54,513 nucleotides of DNA from Oscillospiraceae bacterium (GTDB lineage Bacteria > Bacillota > Clostridia > Oscillospirales > Ruminococcaceae), in contig JAEDLR010000005.1 of NCBI GenBank assembly GCA_016295145.1, forward strand, positions 1 through 54,513, given 5' to 3'. A program made the translations under genes and the position numbers. Positions 34,008 through 43,230 of this stretch are shown piece after piece. Each line of letters opens with the position of its first letter. Within the stretch, counting starts at the first letter, position 1. Under the pieces are notes generated by a model, which saw nothing but the letters and a program-made list of their open reading frames with translations, was not told the DNA's origin and searched no databases.

Positions 34008-35927
34008 ATGCCTTATCAGGATTATCAGAAAGCGCAGAAGCTTGGTGAAAAATGCTATCGGCAGGCCTTGGCAGGGGGCGCATACCCTTATCTGCCTGCA
34101 TTGGAGGAGCTGTTGCCCTCTCAGGATGAGGACGGGCGCATTCCCATGGGACAGATTGAAATCCCCATTACCATGATTGCAGGCACGGTTACGGCAGAGC
34201 GTACCAATGCATTCGCCTCGAATTTTATGCCACTGCTGGAGATCGACACGGAGTTTGCCGCCAAATGGATTGCGCTTTGCGATGATGTGCATGAAAACGG
34301 CGTGCAAGAGCCTATCACAGTGCTGGAATATATGCAGCGGTTTTATGTGATTGAGGGCAACAAGCGCGTCAGTGTTTCAGCATATTTCGGGGCAGTGAGC
34401 ATTGATGCCAATGTGACTCGTATTCTGCCAAAGCGCACCGAAAGTACGGAAAATATCGTATACTATGAGTTTGTGGATTTTTATCGCGTGGCAGGCATTT
34501 ATGAGATCCAGATGTCGCAGGCGGGGGCTTTTCCGCGCCTTTGCGAAGCTGTTGCACCCAAAGAGAACGAGGACGCGGAATATCAGCCGTGGGATGCTGA
34601 CCTGCGCAAAGATGTGCGATTTTTGTATGCCGTTTTCTCCGAGCATTACTGCGCACGGAACGGACAGCGGCTTTCTGCCTGTATCGGCGATGCGTTTCTT
34701 GTATTTATAGAAATCTACGGTTTTGAGGCACTGCGCACTCTTTCCTCTGCTGAGCTGAAACGCCGCATTGACCGTATCTGGTCGGAGTTTCAGGTATTGA
34801 AAGAGGATTATCACACCTCCCATATTCTTTCGCCCACGGAGGGCTCACGCAAGGTTGCGCTTATGAAGATTCTGCCGTTGAGCAGCACGCCGTTGAAGAT
34901 CGCATTTTTGTATCCAAAGGATCCGCAGATCTCCAGTTGGAGCTACAACCATGAGATCGGCCGCCGCTATATACAGGATGTGTTCGGCGAGCGCATTGAA
35001 ACAGTGCCGCTGATTGCCACTGCCGAGGCTGCAGAAACTGTGATTCAGGCGGCGGTGACCGATGGCTGCAAGGTCATCTTTACCACAGCCCCTGAATACC
35101 ATGCCGTGAGTATGCGCATGACCCTTGCATATCCAGAGGTGATTTTCATCAACTGCTCCATGAACACCTCGTATCGGCAGCTTCGCACCTACTATCTGCG
35201 TATTTATGAGGCGAAATTTCTTGCAGGTATCATTGCCGGTGCGTTGACCGAAAGCGAACGGGTGGGCTATATTGCGGATTATCCCGTGCTGGGTACGCCT
35301 GCCTCGGTAAATGCCTTTGCGCTGGGTGTGCAGATGGTCAACCCCCGTGCAAGAGTGTATCTGGACTGGTCGAGTTTGCAGGATCATGACCCCTATGCCT
35401 ATTTCCGCGAAAAGGGCATCGATCTTATTTCCAATCGCGACATCAACGCACCTCTTGCCGATGATACCGATTTTGGCCTGTACGGTCTGTGCGGTGATAT
35501 TTCTTTCCGATTGGCGGCACCCGTATGGAACTGGGGCAGACTGTACGAAGAACTGGTACACTCGATCCTCATTGGCGCGTGGAAAAATGACGCCAACGAT
35601 CTTGGTGCCCACGCGCTGATGTACTACTGGGGTATCTCTGCTGAGGCAATCGACATTGTCTGTTCTACGCATCTGCCTGCGGGCACAAAGCGTCTGGTGC
35701 AGCAAATGCGCGATGATATCGCGGCAAACCGCTTTCATCCGTTCACGGGCAGGCTGTATACACAGGATGGCTCCTGCATTGCTGAGGATGGCCGACAGTT
35801 GATGCCCCATGAAATCATCGGGGCAGACTGGCTGCTGGATAATGTCATTGGCAGCTTGCCGGAAGCCGATGCGCTGAAGGAAGAATACCGTGACTTTGTC
35901 CGCGACCACGGGCTGCATACGAGTTGA
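34008..35927 (+). CDS. Intracellular ParB-like domain fused to a BMP/PnrA nucleoside-binding domain
   Basis: A 639-residue protein without signal peptide, lipobox or membrane helix. Residues about 40-145 look like a ParB/Srx-type domain: QEPITVLEYMQRFYVIEGNKR, with E116-GNKR120 in place of the usual GERR box. A helical region follows to about 290. Residues about 295-580 are a BMP (basic membrane protein, PnrA/Med-like) fold: PLKIAFLYP, GCKVIFTTAPE, KFLAGIIAGAL, VGYIADYPVLG and a following NP. BMP proteins bind purine nucleosides, usually outside the cell; here the domain must face the cytoplasm. A sensor or regulator of nucleoside signals is plausible but unproven. The metallophosphoesterase gene starts 20 bp downstream. 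Confidence 0.75.
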   Translation: MPYQDYQKAQKLGEKCYRQALAGGAYPYLPALEELLPSQDEDGRIPMGQIEIPITMIAGTVTAERTNAFASNFMPLLEIDTEFAAKWIALCDDVHENGVQEPITVLEYMQRFYVIEGNKRVSVSAYFGAVSIDANVTRILPKRTESTENIVYYEFVDFYRVAGIYEIQMSQAGAFPRLCEAVAPKENEDAEYQPWDADLRKDVRFLYAVFSEHYCARNGQRLSACIGDAFLVFIEIYGFEALRTLSSAELKRRIDRIWSEFQVLKEDYHTSHILSPTEGSRKVALMKILPLSSTPLKIAFLYPKDPQISSWSYNHEIGRRYIQDVFGERIETVPLIATAEAAETVIQAAVTDGCKVIFTTAPEYHAVSMRMTLAYPEVIFINCSMNTSYRQLRTYYLRIYEAKFLAGIIAGALTESERVGYIADYPVLGTPASVNAFALGVQMVNPRARVYLDWSSLQDHDPYAYFREKGIDLISNRDINAPLADDTDFGLYGLCGDISFRLAAPVWNWGRLYEELVHSILIGAWKNDANDLGAHALMYYWGISAEAIDIVCSTHLPAGTKRLVQQMRDDIAANRFHPFTGRLYTQDGSCIAEDGRQLMPHEIIGADWLLDNVIGSLPEADALKEEYRDFVRDHGLHTS

Positions 35928-35946
35928 AAGGAAATGGCAGCAGACG

Positions 35947-36585
35947 ATGAAAATTTTGGTTTTGTCCGATGTGGAAGCAAAGAGTCTGTGGGATTATTAT
36001 CAGCCGGGTAAGCTGCGAGGTTATGATCTCATTCTTTCCTGCGGGGATCTGTCACCCCATTATCTTTCCTTTATTGAGACCTTTGCCAATGTGCCTGTGC
36101 TGTATGTGCACGGGAATCACGATGAAAAATATGCCGAATATCCGCCGGAGGGGTGCTTTTGCATTGAGGATGACATCTATGTGCATGAGGGCGTGCGCAT
36201 TTTGGGGCTGGGCGGTAGTATGCGATACCGTCCCGGCACCCATCAGTATTCCGAAAAGGAGATGCAGCGCAGGATCCGTAAGCTATGGTGGAAGCTAAGA
36301 AAGCACAAGGGCTTTGATATTCTGCTGACCCATGCACCGGCTGCCGGTTTCCACGCAGGGGAGGATATTTGCCATCAGGGGTTTCAGGCATTTCGTGCAC
36401 TGCTTGCGCAATATGCCCCGAAGTATTTCATCCACGGTCATGTGCATATGAATTATGGGCTGCACACCCCAAGGCTCAGTATGCTGGGCGAAACGGTTGT
36501 GATCAACGGCTACCGGATGTTTGCCTTTACTTATGACGATGATGCAGTGGCAAAGCAGGCGGAGATGCTGCGGGAGGAAATCTAA
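35947..36585 (+). CDS. Calcineurin-like metallophosphoesterase
   Basis: A 213-residue phosphoesterase of the YfcE/MJ0936-like group. Visible metal motifs are LSDVEAKSLWD (the first box has Glu where most have His), SCGDLSPHYL, VHGNHDEK, LLTHAPA and IHGHVHMNYG. It probably hydrolyses phosphodiesters or nucleotides; substrate unknown. The ATG at 35947 follows GAAAGGAAATGG. The tight link to the ParB-BMP fusion suggests a joint role in a nucleotide-related process. Confidence 0.88.
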   Translation: MKILVLSDVEAKSLWDYYQPGKLRGYDLILSCGDLSPHYLSFIETFANVPVLYVHGNHDEKYAEYPPEGCFCIEDDIYVHEGVRILGLGGSMRYRPGTHQYSEKEMQRRIRKLWWKLRKHKGFDILLTHAPAAGFHAGEDICHQGFQAFRALLAQYAPKYFIHGHVHMNYGLHTPRLSMLGETVVINGYRMFAFTYDDDAVAKQAEMLREEI

Positions 36586-36592
36586 AAAAGAC

Positions 36593-36621
36593 TTGCAATT
36601 TCTCCCCATATATGGTATAAT
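36593..36621 (+). promoter_or_regulatory. Promoter of the three-LRR operon
   Basis: TTGCAA (36593-36598), 17 bp, TATAAT (36616-36621) with an extended TG, directly after the phosphoesterase stop. Confidence 0.75.
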
Positions 36622-36627
36622 ACAAAA

Positions 36628-36818
36628 GTGCTTTCGTAAAGGGAAACCACACCATCCTGAATCGGTGGTGTGTCTTATCCAACAAAGCCCATTATGGAAA
36701 AATCTTTGCGGTACAGCATTGGGGAGTGCTGTGTCTGTTTGGGGTGGAAACATCGGGTATGCGGTATATGCTGTACCCTGTTTTCACCCCTTTTCAGTCA
36801 TCACAAGGAGGAATGTTT
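36628..36818 (+). other. Structured leader of the LRR operon, possible attenuator
   Basis: About 190 untranslated bases with three hairpins: 7 bp (36648-36654 with 36666-36672), 6 bp (36713-36718 with 36727-36732) and a long one (36741-36790) with GGGGTG/CACCCC and GGGTA/TACCC pairings followed by TTTTC. The last resembles a weak terminator placed 25 bases before the ribosome site AAGGAGGA. No known riboswitch class is recognised. Confidence 0.5.
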
Positions 36819-37985
36819 ATGAAATTACGGGATATTCTGAAATCGATCGGCGGGCTGTGCGCCGCCATGCTGCTGTGCGTATCTGCCATGCCGGTTGCCG
36901 CTGATGAGGACAGCGAGCTGGAATTTGACACATACGAGTGCGGCGATTACACCTATAGCCTGATGGTGGGTGCAAGCAATAAAACCGAAAAGGCTGCCTG
37001 CATCGAGAAATACAGCGGCGAATATCAGACCTCTCTGGTGCTGCCGGAAACACTGGACGGTTACGATGTAGTCGCGCTGGGCGATACATTGCTGACACAG
37101 TGCCAGTGGCTTGTGGATGTCACTTTGCCTTCTACGCTGATGGGGCTTGGCAATGCCACCTTTGCAGGCTGCACACAGCTTTCCAATTACTATGTTGCCG
37201 AGGGCAATCCGTATTTTGAGAGTGTAGACGGTGTGCTGTATGCAGAAAAGCGCAGCTATCTGGTGCGGTATCCCATCGGCAGAAAGGAAACAGAAATCAC
37301 TGTGCCAGATGGCGTGACCGATATCGGGTATGTGGCATTCGGTTACAGCCCTACGCTAGAAAAAATCACATTGCCTGATACATTGACAAACATTGGCTCA
37401 TGGGCATTTGCAGAGTGTCCGCAGCTCAATCATGTGATTGTGCCCGATAAGGTGAAAACGATTAGTGATTTTCTGTTTTACCGCTGCAAGGTGCTGGATG
37501 ATGTGATCGTGCCCGATACGCTGGCCGAGATCGGCGATGCGGCTTTTGCAGGCACTGCCATTGCGGAGTTTACCATTCCCAGCAAGTGTACCACCATTGG
37601 ACAAGCCGCCTTTGCCGGTACGCCCATGAAGGAAGTGACCATTCCTGAAACGGTTACTTCTATTGATTTTTCGGCGTTCGGCTGGCTGATGGATCAGCAG
37701 GGGCAGCTATATGCCAATACGGATTTCATCATTCACGGCGTGGAAGGTACCGTTGCGCAGATGTATGCCTCAGATAAGGAAAACGGCAACAACTTTCAGT
37801 TTGTGCCCGTGGAGAGCCCATCAACCTCTACTTCCGCAAATTCCCATCAGAATACGACTACTACCGTCACCACCGCCCAGACGGGTAACCACATGGGCAT
37901 GGGTCGTATCATCGGGATCATTGCCTGCGGGGTGCTGCTCATCGGTGTGATTGTCGGCGGCATTCTCTGGGCAAGAAAAAAGTAA
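36819..37985 (+). CDS. BspA-type LRR surface protein (first of three)
   Basis: A 388-residue protein with an N-terminal signal peptide (to about residue 27, ending VAADED), LRR_5 repeats (VPDGVTDIGYVAFGYSP type) through about residue 330, a Ser/Thr/Asn linker and a C-terminal membrane helix ending in WARKK. It should be exposed on the outer membrane face. The ATG follows AAGGAGGA. The following two genes encode the same architecture with 12-bp and 3-bp gaps, making one operon. Confidence 0.85.
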   Translation: MKLRDILKSIGGLCAAMLLCVSAMPVAADEDSELEFDTYECGDYTYSLMVGASNKTEKAACIEKYSGEYQTSLVLPETLDGYDVVALGDTLLTQCQWLVDVTLPSTLMGLGNATFAGCTQLSNYYVAEGNPYFESVDGVLYAEKRSYLVRYPIGRKETEITVPDGVTDIGYVAFGYSPTLEKITLPDTLTNIGSWAFAECPQLNHVIVPDKVKTISDFLFYRCKVLDDVIVPDTLAEIGDAAFAGTAIAEFTIPSKCTTIGQAAFAGTPMKEVTIPETVTSIDFSAFGWLMDQQGQLYANTDFIIHGVEGTVAQMYASDKENGNNFQFVPVESPSTSTSANSHQNTTTTVTTAQTGNHMGMGRIIGIIACGVLLIGVIVGGILWARKK

Positions 37986-37997
37986 AGGGCTGCTGAT

Positions 37998-39431
37998 ATG
38001 CAACAGAAATTTGCTCGATATGCAGCGGTGCTGCCGATGACGGCACTGCTGCTTGCCGTGCCGTGTTACGCCGATGAAACCTCTGAAACGCCGGTGTTGG
38101 AATACGATGATATGGGTATGTATACCGTCAATGATTCCTACATTACATTTGGTTATGCTGAGGGCGGCGGGGTGATCATCACCGAATGCCAGAAAGCACT
38201 GCAAGGCGATTTGGTGATTCCTGAGATATTGGACAATCAGCCTGTCATTGGCATTGGCGAGGGCGCGTTCTATGAGGTCAAGGGGCTGACAGCGGTTACG
38301 CTGCCGGATACTGTCACAGAGATCGGGGCAGGCGCGTTTTATTGCTGCGAGGCGTTGCAGCGTATTGATCTGCCTGAGGGACTGACGACCATTGGTGAGA
38401 GCGCGTTTTATCAGTGCGCATCGTTGAAAGCGGTGGATATCCCCGATGGTATCACAACCATACCGGATTCCTGCTTTGCGCAGTGCTACGCACTTACGGA
38501 CCTGACATTGCCTGCTGCCCTTGAAACGATTGAGGCAGAGGCGTTTTATGCATCCGGGCAGAATATGGATGCGTTGTTGCTGCCCGATACCCTGACCGAA
38601 GTGGGCGAGTTGGCTTTTTACGGTTGGAGTCGCATCACCACTGTGACCATTCCGAACGCGCTGCAAACACTGGGTGATTATGTGTTCGATGGCTGTGACG
38701 CGCTGCAGGAAATCTGTGTGGCGTCTGACAATCCCTGTTACACCAGTGTAGAGGGCGTATTGTACAATCAGGTGCAAACAAGGCTGATCAAATATCCTGC
38801 CGACAAGCAAGGCGAAAGCTATACACTGCCCGACAGTGCGACGACTGTGGACGGCTGGGCATTTGTGGGTGCCAAACATCTGAAACATATTGATCTGAAC
38901 AATGCTGTTACCATCGGCGAGGAGGCATTTTACAGCTGCACCGCATTGGAAACCGTTTCCATGAGCGATGCTGTATCGGAGCTGCCGGCTGCCGCATTTA
39001 CACTCTGTAGCGCACTGAAAGAGATCACGATTCCAAGAAGCTGCACAAGCATCGGGGCGTATTGCTTTACAGGCTGCACTGCTCTGCGAGAGGTGACAGT
39101 GCCTGCAAGCGTGACAAAGATTGGCGATTATGCTTTTGGCTTTGATTTCGATACCACAACCCAGCAGGTGCAGAAGCTGAAACGGTTCCGTATGAATGTG
39201 CAAGTCGGTTCGGAGGGCATTGCATACGCCAAAAAATCTGATATATCATACCGCAGCAACTCCAAAGTTGGTTGGATTGTCGGCATTTGTGTGGCAGTTG
39301 CGATGATCGCCGCCGTTATCATCATTGTGGTGAGGCATCGCCGCAATGTTGTGCGCATTGCCGCAGGTCCGGATAAGGGTAAGCCGGTTGCAAAAAAGAA
39401 TCGTACCAATTCCAAGAACGGAGGGAAATAA
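37998..39431 (+). CDS. BspA-type LRR surface protein (second of three)
   Basis: A 477-residue protein: signal peptide (to about 25, ending CYADE), then about a dozen LRR_5 units (LPDTVTEIGAGAFYCCEAL pattern) and one irregular break with NPCYTSVEGVLYNQ, a recurring BspA insert. A membrane helix lies at about 421-443, followed by a basic cytoplasmic tail of some 35 residues ending NSKNGGK. The basic tail distinguishes it from its neighbours. Function unknown; likely adhesion or polymer binding at the surface. Confidence 0.85.
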   Translation: MQQKFARYAAVLPMTALLLAVPCYADETSETPVLEYDDMGMYTVNDSYITFGYAEGGGVIITECQKALQGDLVIPEILDNQPVIGIGEGAFYEVKGLTAVTLPDTVTEIGAGAFYCCEALQRIDLPEGLTTIGESAFYQCASLKAVDIPDGITTIPDSCFAQCYALTDLTLPAALETIEAEAFYASGQNMDALLLPDTLTEVGELAFYGWSRITTVTIPNALQTLGDYVFDGCDALQEICVASDNPCYTSVEGVLYNQVQTRLIKYPADKQGESYTLPDSATTVDGWAFVGAKHLKHIDLNNAVTIGEEAFYSCTALETVSMSDAVSELPAAAFTLCSALKEITIPRSCTSIGAYCFTGCTALREVTVPASVTKIGDYAFGFDFDTTTQQVQKLKRFRMNVQVGSEGIAYAKKSDISYRSNSKVGWIVGICVAVAMIAAVIIIVVRHRRNVVRIAAGPDKGKPVAKKNRTNSKNGGK

Positions 39432-39434
39432 AAC

Positions 39435-41024
39435 ATGAAACTGCGTAGATTTTCTGTACTCCTGACCGCAGGTGCTCTGCTGCTGAGTGCCGCTGCCGTG
39501 CCTGCTGTGCCGGTGTTTGCAGAGGATGATGACGATGATCTGATGACTGATGAAGTGCTGACCTACCGCAAGGTAGACACGGGTGTGGAGATCATTGACT
39601 GTGCAGAAAGCACCGTGCAGATGCATATCCCGAAGGATTTTATGGGGTACCCCATTGTTGCCATTGCCGATGAAGCCTTTGCAAACTGTTCAAAGCTTGC
39701 AACGCTCACATTGGATGCACCCATCGAAACCATTGGCGTGAACGCCTTTACCAATTGCACCGCGCTGAAATCGGTGAAGTTGCCGGATACGGTCACTTCT
39801 CTGGGCGATGCCGCATTTTACAATTGCAATACGCTGGAGGAAGTCATTCTGCCTGACAGCATCACCCAAATGGGCTTATATTGCTTCGCGTACTGTTTCG
39901 GTCTGAAAGAGATTGCGCTGCCGGAGAATCTGGTAACGCTGCCCGGCTATTGCTTCTACTATGATTTTTCTTTGGAAAATGTGGAGCTGAACGAAAAGCT
40001 GCAAACCATTGATACGCTGGCGTTTGTCGGGTGTTATGTGATGAAAGAGATTACCATTCCCGCATCCGTCACAAAGATCGCCCCCCTTGCAATGCTTGCC
40101 TGCTCCTCGCTGACGGATATTACTGTTGCAAAAGACAATACCGCCTACTGCTCTACGGAGGATGGCGTGCTGATGAATGCCGACTGTACCGAACTGATTC
40201 TGTATCCTGCCGGTAAAACCGAAACAAGCTATACTGTACCGGATACCGTTGAAACGGTGAGCTACTACGCTTTCTCTGGCAATGCATCCCTGACTGAGGT
40301 CAGGTTGCCTGCGTCGGTCAGTGCCATCAACGAAGGCGCTTTTTCCGATTGCCTTTCGCTGACCACTGTGAATATCCCCGATGCCGTAACCGTGATTGAC
40401 AACAGCCTGTTTGCCGACTGCCCGCAGCTTAAGATCACGATTCCCGAACAGATCACAAGCATTGGTGAGTACGCATTCTACTGCTGTGAAGCAATGGATG
40501 CTCTGACCATTCCTGCGGCGGTGAAAACCATCGGCGATTACGCCTTTACGGGCTGCAGCGGCATTACCGATGTAACAGTGCCTGAAACCGTTACAAGCAT
40601 TGGCAATTACGCGTTTGGCTATCTGATCGAGGAAGATGAGGAGACCCAGGAGGTGACGCCCTATGTGATGGAGAACTTTGTGCTGCGCGGGCATTCTTCC
40701 TCTGTGGCAAAAACCTATGCCAAAACCTATGATGTGAAGTTCAAGCAGACGAATTTTCCTGTGGTGCCTGTGATGATCGCCGTCAGTGCAATGCTGCTGA
40801 TTGCGCTGGCTGTGGTGTTCGTCGTGGATTACCGCAAACGCCGCGCACTGAAAAAAGTGGAGATCGACGAATCTGCCGTTGCCGACCCCGATGCCCTGCA
40901 GGATGCAAATTACTCCAGTATTCTGGGCGATGATGAGGATGGCGATCCCTTTGACCGCAGCTATGGATTCCGCATTGATGACCCCGAAGATACTGCATCC
41001 AATACGGACGAACATGACGCCTGA
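39435..41024 (+). CDS. BspA-type LRR surface protein with a long acidic cytoplasmic tail (third of three)
   Basis: A 529-residue protein starting 3 bp after the previous stop. Signal peptide to about 30, an acidic stretch (DDDDD), LRR_5 repeats to about 425, a membrane helix at about 437-459, then a cytoplasmic tail of some 70 residues that is rich in Asp and Glu (ILGDDEDGDPFDRSYGF). Such a long acidic tail is unusual for an anchor and could bind a partner inside the cell. The tail of the preceding gene is basic, so the two could pair; that is only an inference. Confidence 0.85.
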   Translation: MKLRRFSVLLTAGALLLSAAAVPAVPVFAEDDDDDLMTDEVLTYRKVDTGVEIIDCAESTVQMHIPKDFMGYPIVAIADEAFANCSKLATLTLDAPIETIGVNAFTNCTALKSVKLPDTVTSLGDAAFYNCNTLEEVILPDSITQMGLYCFAYCFGLKEIALPENLVTLPGYCFYYDFSLENVELNEKLQTIDTLAFVGCYVMKEITIPASVTKIAPLAMLACSSLTDITVAKDNTAYCSTEDGVLMNADCTELILYPAGKTETSYTVPDTVETVSYYAFSGNASLTEVRLPASVSAINEGAFSDCLSLTTVNIPDAVTVIDNSLFADCPQLKITIPEQITSIGEYAFYCCEAMDALTIPAAVKTIGDYAFTGCSGITDVTVPETVTSIGNYAFGYLIEEDEETQEVTPYVMENFVLRGHSSSVAKTYAKTYDVKFKQTNFPVVPVMIAVSAMLLIALAVVFVVDYRKRRALKKVEIDESAVADPDALQDANYSSILGDDEDGDPFDRSYGFRIDDPEDTASNTDEHDA

Positions 41025-41066
41025 TGTTGCGGGAATATGTTTCCAAAGGCGCTCATGCGAATATCA

Positions 41067-41108
41067 AAAAAAGCGGTGCCCCCTCAAGCTGAGGGAGTAC
41101 CGCTTCTT
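41067..41108. terminator. Bidirectional terminator between the LRR operon and groEL
   Basis: Arms GCGGTGCCCCCTC and GAGGGAGTACCGC close a short loop; the minus strand has seven T residues after the stem, so it mainly ends groEL. It is a near copy of the terminator at 33774-33814. Confidence 0.8.
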
Positions 41109-41128
41109 GTTTATAAACTTTTGCGGAA

Positions 41129-42754
41129 TCAATAATCCATGCCGCCGCCGGGCATTGCAGGTGCAGCAGGAGCAGGCTCCTTGATATCGGTGACAAGGCT
41201 TTCGGTGGTCAGCACCATCGCTGCAACCGAAGCTGCATTCTCCAGTGCGGAACGGGTGACCTTGGTGGGATCCACGATACCTGCGGTGAGCATATCCACA
41301 TAGGCTTCGTTGTAAGCATCAAAGCCGTAGCCGACCTTATCTGCACGGCGAATATTCTCGATGATGACAGAGCCTTCCAGACCTGCGTTTGCAGCGATCT
41401 GACGAATCGGCTCCTCCAGTGCGCGCAGAATAATGGTTGCACCGGTCTTTTCATCGCCTGCAAGACCTGTGATCAGTTCGGAAACAGCTTTTGTTGCGTT
41501 CAGCAGTGCAACGCCGCCGCCTGCAACGATGCCTTCCTCAACAGCTGCCTTGGTTGCAGCCAGAGCATCTTCAACACGCAGCTTCTTTTCCTTCATCTCG
41601 ATCTCGGTAGGGGCACCGACCTTGATGACTGCTACGCCGCCAACCAGCTTTGCAAGACGCTCCTGCAGCTTCTCGCGGTCGAAATCGGAGGTTGCGTTGT
41701 TGATCTCGGAACGGATCTGTGCAACTCTTGCGGCGATGGCATCCGATGCGCCTGCGCCGTCCACGATGATGGTGTTCTCTTTTTGGATGACAACCTGACG
41801 GGCACGGCCAAGCTGTGTGATCTGGGTATCCTTCAACTCCAGGCCCAGTTCAGAGGTAATGACCTCGCCGCCGGTGAGAATGGCAATATCCTTGAGCATC
41901 TCCTTGCGTCTGTCGCCAAAGCCAGGAGCCTTGACACCAACGCACTTGAACGTGCCGCGCAGATTGTTCAGGATCAGCGTGGTAAGGGCTTCGCCCTCAA
42001 TATCCTCTGCGATGATTACCAGCTTCTTGCCGGTCTGCACCACCTGCTCCAGCAGAGGCAGCAGCTCCTGAATCGTGGAGATCTTCTTATCGGTAATCAG
42101 CAGGAAGGCATCGTCGTAGACAGCTTCCATCTTATCGGTATCGGTGACCATGTAGGGGCTGACATAACCACGGTCGAACTGCATACCCTCAACAACCTCG
42201 GTGTAGGTTTCCGCAGTCTTGGATTCCTCAATGGTAATCACGCCATCCTTGGAGACCTTCTCCATTGCCTCGGCAATCAGTGCGCCGATCTTCTCGTCAG
42301 CGGAAGAAACGGTAGCAACACGGGCGATATCTGCGCTGCCGTCAACGGTTTTGGAATTTGCCTGAATGGAAGCAACGGCAGTCTTTACGGCTGCATCCAG
42401 ACCCTTTTTCAGAATCATGGGATTTGCGCCTGCTGCGATGTTCTTCATACCCTCGCGGATGATTGCCTGTGCAAGCAGTGTTGCGGTGGTAGTACCGTCA
42501 CCCGCTGCATCATTGGTTTTGATGGAAACCTCCTTCACAAGCTGTGCGCCCATGTTCTCGAAGGCATCTTCCAGTTCGATTTCCTTGGCGATGGTTACAC
42601 CGTCGTTGGTGATAAGCGGTGCACCGAACTTCTTATCCAGAACCACATTTCTGCCCTTGGGGCCCAGTGTGATCTTCACGGTATCGGCAAGCTTATCAAT
42701 ACCTGCCTGCAGTGCTTTTCTGGCGTCCTCGCCGTACTTAAGATCCTTTGCCAT
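41129..42754 (-). CDS. groL: Chaperonin GroEL
   Basis: A 541-residue 60-kDa chaperonin. The ATPase loop TLGPKGRNVVL, DGTTTATLLAQ, and the C-terminal GGM tail (PAMPGGGMDY) are typical. It folds proteins with GroES in a double-ring complex. The ATG at 42752-42754 has AAAGGAG upstream. It follows groES by 75 bp containing a small tandem repeat, and is controlled through the CIRCE element before groES. Confidence 0.98.
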   Translation of the reverse strand: MAKDLKYGEDARKALQAGIDKLADTVKITLGPKGRNVVLDKKFGAPLITNDGVTIAKEIELEDAFENMGAQLVKEVSIKTNDAAGDGTTTATLLAQAIIREGMKNIAAGANPMILKKGLDAAVKTAVASIQANSKTVDGSADIARVATVSSADEKIGALIAEAMEKVSKDGVITIEESKTAETYTEVVEGMQFDRGYVSPYMVTDTDKMEAVYDDAFLLITDKKISTIQELLPLLEQVVQTGKKLVIIAEDIEGEALTTLILNNLRGTFKCVGVKAPGFGDRRKEMLKDIAILTGGEVITSELGLELKDTQITQLGRARQVVIQKENTIIVDGAGASDAIAARVAQIRSEINNATSDFDREKLQERLAKLVGGVAVIKVGAPTEIEMKEKKLRVEDALAATKAAVEEGIVAGGGVALLNATKAVSELITGLAGDEKTGATIILRALEEPIRQIAANAGLEGSVIIENIRRADKVGYGFDAYNEAYVDMLTAGIVDPTKVTRSALENAASVAAMVLTTESLVTDIKEPAPAAPAMPGGGMDY

Positions 42755-42792
42755 AATGAAATACACTCCTTTATATCGAAAATGGTAGGTTA

Positions 42793-42822
42793 CGAAAAAG
42801 CGAAAAAGCGAAAAAGCGAAAA
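42793..42822. repeat. Short tandem repeat between groES and groEL
   Basis: The octamer CGAAAAAG is repeated three times exactly and once partly. It sits in the intercistronic gap and is probably a slippage repeat. Confidence 0.9.
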
Positions 42823-42829
42823 TCAGGTC

Positions 42830-43114
42830 TTACTCAACAATCGCGAGAATATCGGACTGCTTGAGAATGGTATACTGCTCGCCATCGAGTTTGACCTCAG
42901 TGCCTGCGTACTTGGAAAGCAGCACCTTATCGCCAACCTTGAGGTACATTGTCACTTCCTTGCCGTCTACAACGCCGCCGGGGCCAACTGCTACGACTTC
43001 TGCAACCTGGGGCTTTTCCTGTGCAGCAGCGGTCAGAATGATGCCGCCCTTTGTGGTTTCCTCAGCCTCGGTCATTTTGATGACAACTCTGTCTGCTAAA
43101 GGTTTGATTGTCAT
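42830..43114 (-). CDS. groS: Co-chaperonin GroES
   Basis: A 94-residue co-chaperonin. It shows MTIKPLADRVVIKMTEAEE, the mobile-loop region TTKGGIIL, and KVGDKVLLSKYAGTEVK. AGGAGG precedes the ATG. First gene of groES-groEL. Confidence 0.98.
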   Translation of the reverse strand: MTIKPLADRVVIKMTEAEETTKGGIILTAAAQEKPQVAEVVAVGPGGVVDGKEVTMYLKVGDKVLLSKYAGTEVKLDGEQYTILKQSDILAIVE

Positions 43115-43170
43115 AATGTTTCCTCCTTGTTCCTATCACCATACCTGCGGGATGCAGGCAGGATATGTTT

Positions 43171-43197
43171 TTAGCACTCAAACCTCCCGAGTGCTAA
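43171..43197. promoter_or_regulatory. CIRCE element (HrcA operator)
   Basis: TTAGCACTC, nine bases, GAGTGCTAA: an exact consensus CIRCE inverted repeat between the groES promoter and its start codon. HrcA should repress groESL here and release it on heat or misfolding stress. Confidence 0.97.
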
Positions 43198-43202
43198 TTC
43201 TT

Positions 43203-43230
43203 ATTTTACCATCATTTCAGAAAAAATCAA
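43203..43230 (-). promoter_or_regulatory. Promoter of groESL
   Basis: On the minus strand TTGATT (43225-43230), 16 bp, TAAAAT (43203-43208), immediately upstream of the CIRCE element. Confidence 0.75.

Noticed and set aside
41783..43099. Plus-strand open frame opposite groESL
   Set aside because: Antisense to two well-supported genes and crosses their gap.
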